This document shows, piece by piece, positions 61,770 to 64,000 of a stretch of 64,000 nt of DNA. The stretch covers positions 254,731 through 318,730 of the forward strand of contig NZ_QGLE01000003.1 of NCBI RefSeq assembly GCF_003173035.1, given 5' to 3'. Position 1 is the first letter of the stretch. Every line of letters begins with the position of its first letter. A program made the translations under genes and the position numbers. Below the pieces are notes generated by a model. The model was not told the DNA's origin. It saw only the letters and a list, made by a program, of their open reading frames with translations, and made no database searches. Source of the DNA: Zavarzinia aquatilis (GTDB lineage Bacteria > Pseudomonadota > Alphaproteobacteria > Zavarziniales > Zavarziniaceae).

Positions 61770-62420
61770 ATGGATATCGAGCTGTTCGTCCGCGCGCTGA
61801 TCGTCGGTTATGTCGTTGCGGCGCCGGTCGGACCCGTCAATCTGGTCTGTATCCACCGGACCCTGCATATCAGCCGGGTGAACGGCTTCATGGCCGGGGT
61901 CGGCGGCGCGGTGGCGGACGGGCTGTTCGCCGTCGTCGCCGCTTTCGGCCTGACCACGATTTCCGACTGGATGCTGTCGCATGATGGCTGGATGCGCCTG
62001 TTCGGCGGATTTTTCCTGATCGGGCTCGGGCTTCGGACCTGGTTCACGACGCCCAAGGATCGCGAATTGAAGGCCGACGAAGGCTCGATCCCGCACGCCA
62101 TGGCGGGCACCTTCCTGCTGACGGTGACCAATCCGATCACCATTCTCGGCTTTGCCACCGTCTTCGCCTCGACCGGGCTGACCGGCGACGGTTCGCTCGC
62201 CGGGGCATCGCTGACCGTGGCCGGCGTCTTCGCCGGCTCGGTGCTGTGGTGGCTGACCCTCGCGCTGCTGGTCGGGCTGCTGCGCGGCCGGCTCGAGGCG
62301 CGGGGCCTCGTGCTGATCAACCGCATCTCGGGCGCGGCGATCATCGGCTTCGGCGTCTGGGCGCTGGCCAGTCTCGTCTATCACCCGCTGTTCGCCGGCA
62401 TCCTGCCGGCGGCGAATTGA
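61770..62420 (+). CDS. LysE-family amino-acid/metabolite exporter
   Basis: Predicted 216 residues, six membrane helices. The start AAPVGPVNLVCIHRTLHISR is the LysE/RhtB motif; LLTVTNPITILGFATVFAST follows. ATG 61770 has GGGGGA close upstream. Substrate unknown. Begins 20 bp after the feruloyl-CoA synthetase gene, so it might export a related product (inference). Confidence 0.87.
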   Translation: MDIELFVRALIVGYVVAAPVGPVNLVCIHRTLHISRVNGFMAGVGGAVADGLFAVVAAFGLTTISDWMLSHDGWMRLFGGFFLIGLGLRTWFTTPKDRELKADEGSIPHAMAGTFLLTVTNPITILGFATVFASTGLTGDGSLAGASLTVAGVFAGSVLWWLTLALLVGLLRGRLEARGLVLINRISGAAIIGFGVWALASLVYHPLFAGILPAAN

Positions 62421-62424
62421 AGCT

Positions 62425-63213
62425 TCACCCGCCGCGGACGACGAATTTCGGATTGCGGAATTCGGGCTTGCCGTAGGACAGCGCCGCCCCTTCGAGGGTG
62501 GTGACCGTGCCCCCGGCCGACAGCACGACCGCGTGGCCCGCCGCCGTGTCCCATTCCATGGTCGGTCCCATGCGGGGATAGAGATCGGCCGCGCCCTCGG
62601 CGACCAGGCAGAATTTCAGCGACGAGCCGGCGGCGACCATCGACGCGACCTGAAGGTCGGCCAGGAATTCATCCGTTTCCTTGTCGCGGTGGCTGCGGCT
62701 GGCGACCACGGTCAGGCCGGACGGCGGCACCGGGCGAACCTTGATCGACTGGGGCGGCAGGCCCTGCTTGCGCACCATGGCGGTGCCGGTGCCGTATCCG
62801 GTATGGGTCCAGCCCTTGGCCGGGGTGTGGACGACGCCGAGGATGGGGATGCCGTCCTCGATCAGGGCGATGTTCACCGTGAATTCGCCGTTCTTCTTGA
62901 TGAATTCCTTGGTGCCGTCCAGCGGATCGACCAGCCAGAAGCGGTGCCAGGTCGCCGGATTGCCCGGCGGCAGCTGCCCGGCCGAGGCCGCTTCCTCGCC
63001 GACGACCGGGATATCCGGGGTCAGCTTCAGGAGGCCGGCGGTGATCACGGCTTCGCCCGCGACATCGGCATCGGTCACCGGGTCGTTGGCGCCCTTGGCC
63101 CTGACGTCGAAATCGGTCGCGTAGATCTTCATGATCTCGACGCCGGCGGCGACGGCGAGATCGGCGATGGCGACGATCAGGTCGGCGCGGGTGGCGGTGT
63201 CGAGACGGGGCAT
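62425..63213 (-). CDS. cysQ: 3'(2'),5'-bisphosphate nucleotidase CysQ
   Basis: Predicted 262 residues. The inositol-monophosphatase-type metal motifs are intact: PVVGEEAAS, WLVDPLDGTKEFIKKNGEFT and PTMEWDTAAGHAVV. KNGEFTVNIALIEDG favours CysQ, which removes 3'-phosphoadenosine 5'-phosphate in sulfate assimilation. Stands alone; converges on the LysE gene 5 bp away. Confidence 0.92.
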   Translation of the reverse strand: MPRLDTATRADLIVAIADLAVAAGVEIMKIYATDFDVRAKGANDPVTDADVAGEAVITAGLLKLTPDIPVVGEEAASAGQLPPGNPATWHRFWLVDPLDGTKEFIKKNGEFTVNIALIEDGIPILGVVHTPAKGWTHTGYGTGTAMVRKQGLPPQSIKVRPVPPSGLTVVASRSHRDKETDEFLADLQVASMVAAGSSLKFCLVAEGAADLYPRMGPTMEWDTAAGHAVVLSAGGTVTTLEGAALSYGKPEFRNPKFVVRGG

Positions 63214-63300
63214 GTCAATCCGGTACAGCGGGCGGAAGCGGTTGGAAGCTTTACAATGTTCAGTCGCGGCAAGGCAATGTGAGAAAGCCTCACGCCCGGT

Positions 63301-63738
63301 CTAATGAGCGATCGCCTCCAGCGCGGCGCGCAAGGGCGCCGCCAGCGCCATCGGCCGGCGACTGGCGCGGTCGACATAGACATGGACGAAGAAGCCTTCC
63401 GCCGCGGCTTCGGCCTCGTCGTTGCGGAACAGGGCGATTTCGTAGCGCACGGACGAGGTGCCCAGCTTGCCGACCCGGATGCCCGCCGTGATCACATCGG
63501 GGAACGCAAGCTCCCCGTGGTAGCGGCAGCCGGTCTCGACCACGAGGCCGATCTGCCCGCCCTTGTGGATGTCGAGCACGCCCTGTTCGATCAGCCAGCC
63601 GTTCACCGCCGTGTCGAACAGCGCGTAATGCACCACGTTGTTCATGTGGCCGTAGATGTCGTTGTCCATCCAGCGGGTGGTGATGGTGCGAAAGGCGGGA
63701 AAGCCGTCGCGGGTGGCGGGGGGGATACGCGAACTCAT
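63301..63738 (-). CDS. Acyl-CoA thioesterase, 4-hydroxybenzoyl-CoA thioesterase type
   Basis: Predicted 145 residues with a hotdog fold. The motif RWMDNDIYGHMNNVVHYALF with its Asp is that of YbgC/4HBT thioesterases. Acyl specificity unknown. 12 bp downstream of the alcohol dehydrogenase gene, in the same direction. Confidence 0.9.
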   Translation of the reverse strand: MSSRIPPATRDGFPAFRTITTRWMDNDIYGHMNNVVHYALFDTAVNGWLIEQGVLDIHKGGQIGLVVETGCRYHGELAFPDVITAGIRVGKLGTSSVRYEIALFRNDEAEAAAEGFFVHVYVDRASRRPMALAAPLRAALEAIAH

Positions 63739-63750
63739 GGAACCTCCGGC

Positions 63751-64000
63751 TTACCAGGCGGCGCGATAGATCGAGAGGGCATCGGCTTCGGTCACGGGGC
63801 GCGGATTGTTGACCAGCAGGCGCTGCTGCTTCATCGCGTCGCTCGCCAGCCGGGGCAGGGCTTCCTCGCCGATGCCGACATCGCGGAGGCGCGGCTGCAG
63901 GCCGATCCGCGCGGCAAGCAGGGTCAGCGCCTCGATGAAGCCGGCGCAGCGGCTCTGCACGCTGTCCTCGGCGGCAAGGACGGGGAAGGCGTCGGCCGCG
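63751..64000 (-). CDS. Iron-containing alcohol dehydrogenase, C-terminal end only
   Basis: Only about 82 C-terminal residues are in the window; the frame is open through base 64000, so the 5' part is cut. The end RLRDVGIGEEALPRLASDAM, then NNPRPVTEADALSIYRAAW is the usual C-terminus of iron-activated alcohol dehydrogenases. The 12-bp gap to the thioesterase indicates one operon. Confidence 0.85.
   Translation of the reverse strand, partial: AADAFPVLAAEDSVQSRCAGFIEALTLLAARIGLQPRLRDVGIGEEALPRLASDAMKQQRLLVNNPRPVTEADALSIYRAAW

Noticed and set aside
1-64000. tRNA, rRNA or other structured RNA genes
   Set aside because: None recognised when reading through the intergenic regions; a covariance-model search would be needed to exclude small RNAs.

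Overview
The window is a high-GC bacterial chromosome segment, densely packed on both strands, with many 4-bp start/stop overlaps. It is most likely from an alphaproteobacterium. The support is a usg-family gene, the fabI-aroC pair divergent from pdxH, a leucine/isovalerate degradation block, a DctBD/dctA locus with sigma-54 control, and two PHB-depolymerase-type esterases. I cannot place it more finely.

Region 1 (1-19443) is the most distinctive part. It runs: the C-terminal end of a giant two-partner-secretion exoprotein (TpsA, filamentous-haemagglutinin type); an overlapping AraC regulator; on the other strand a PstS-type phosphate-binding protein; a type II secretion operon in the order E-F-G-H-I-J-L-M-K; a TpsB outer-membrane transporter; an ExbB-type proton channel with a signal peptide and DUF2341/LamG-like domains at its N-terminus; ExbD; a TonB-like protein; an outer-membrane porin; a periplasmic coiled-coil protein; and a PpiC-type prolyl isomerase. 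The gene content recalls the Pseudomonas aeruginosa hxc / pdtA-pdtB / exbB2-exbD2 / PpiC locus, which is linked to phosphate starvation. I infer one surface-protein export and energisation system. The secretin (GspD) and GspC are not in the window. A catalytic-domain-only prepilin peptidase that could process the pseudopilins lies 45 kb away at 56119-56766.

Region 2 (19448-35523) holds catabolic and transport genes: HMG-CoA lyase and both methylcrotonyl-CoA carboxylase subunits with a divergent AraC regulator; a YeiH-type exporter with a LysR regulator; an acetyltransferase; a GMC oxidoreductase with a divergent LysR regulator; and dctD-dctB divergent from dctA. The dct intergenic region has a near-perfect -24/-12 promoter and two DctD-like palindromes.

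Region 3 (35530-38510) is a REP/RAYT patch. A REP-associated tyrosine transposase gene is followed by alternating inverted copies of a short repeat (core GGGGACrCTATA). Two low-GC small genes of unknown function (77 and 125 aa) each sit between inverted copies, separated by an ordinary HxlR/SDR pair. This looks like REP-bounded cargo and is the best candidate for an undescribed mobile arrangement here.

Region 4 (38657-64000) is mostly housekeeping and metabolism: a second GMC oxidoreductase, an acyltransferase and a methyltransferase, two secreted esterases, a 26-bp tandem array that supplies the stop codons of two convergent genes, a GlxA-type regulator and cysteine hydrolase, aroC, fabI, pdxH, a cation-efflux protein, SDR, usg, thioesterases, tag, ygfZ, a cNMP-patatin protein, an MBL hydrolase, the prepilin peptidase, cobS/cobT, a GDPD-like protein lacking its catalytic residues, feruloyl-CoA synthetase, a LysE exporter, cysQ, and the 3' end of an iron-type alcohol dehydrogenase. 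I saw no rRNA, tRNA, CRISPR array or prophage.
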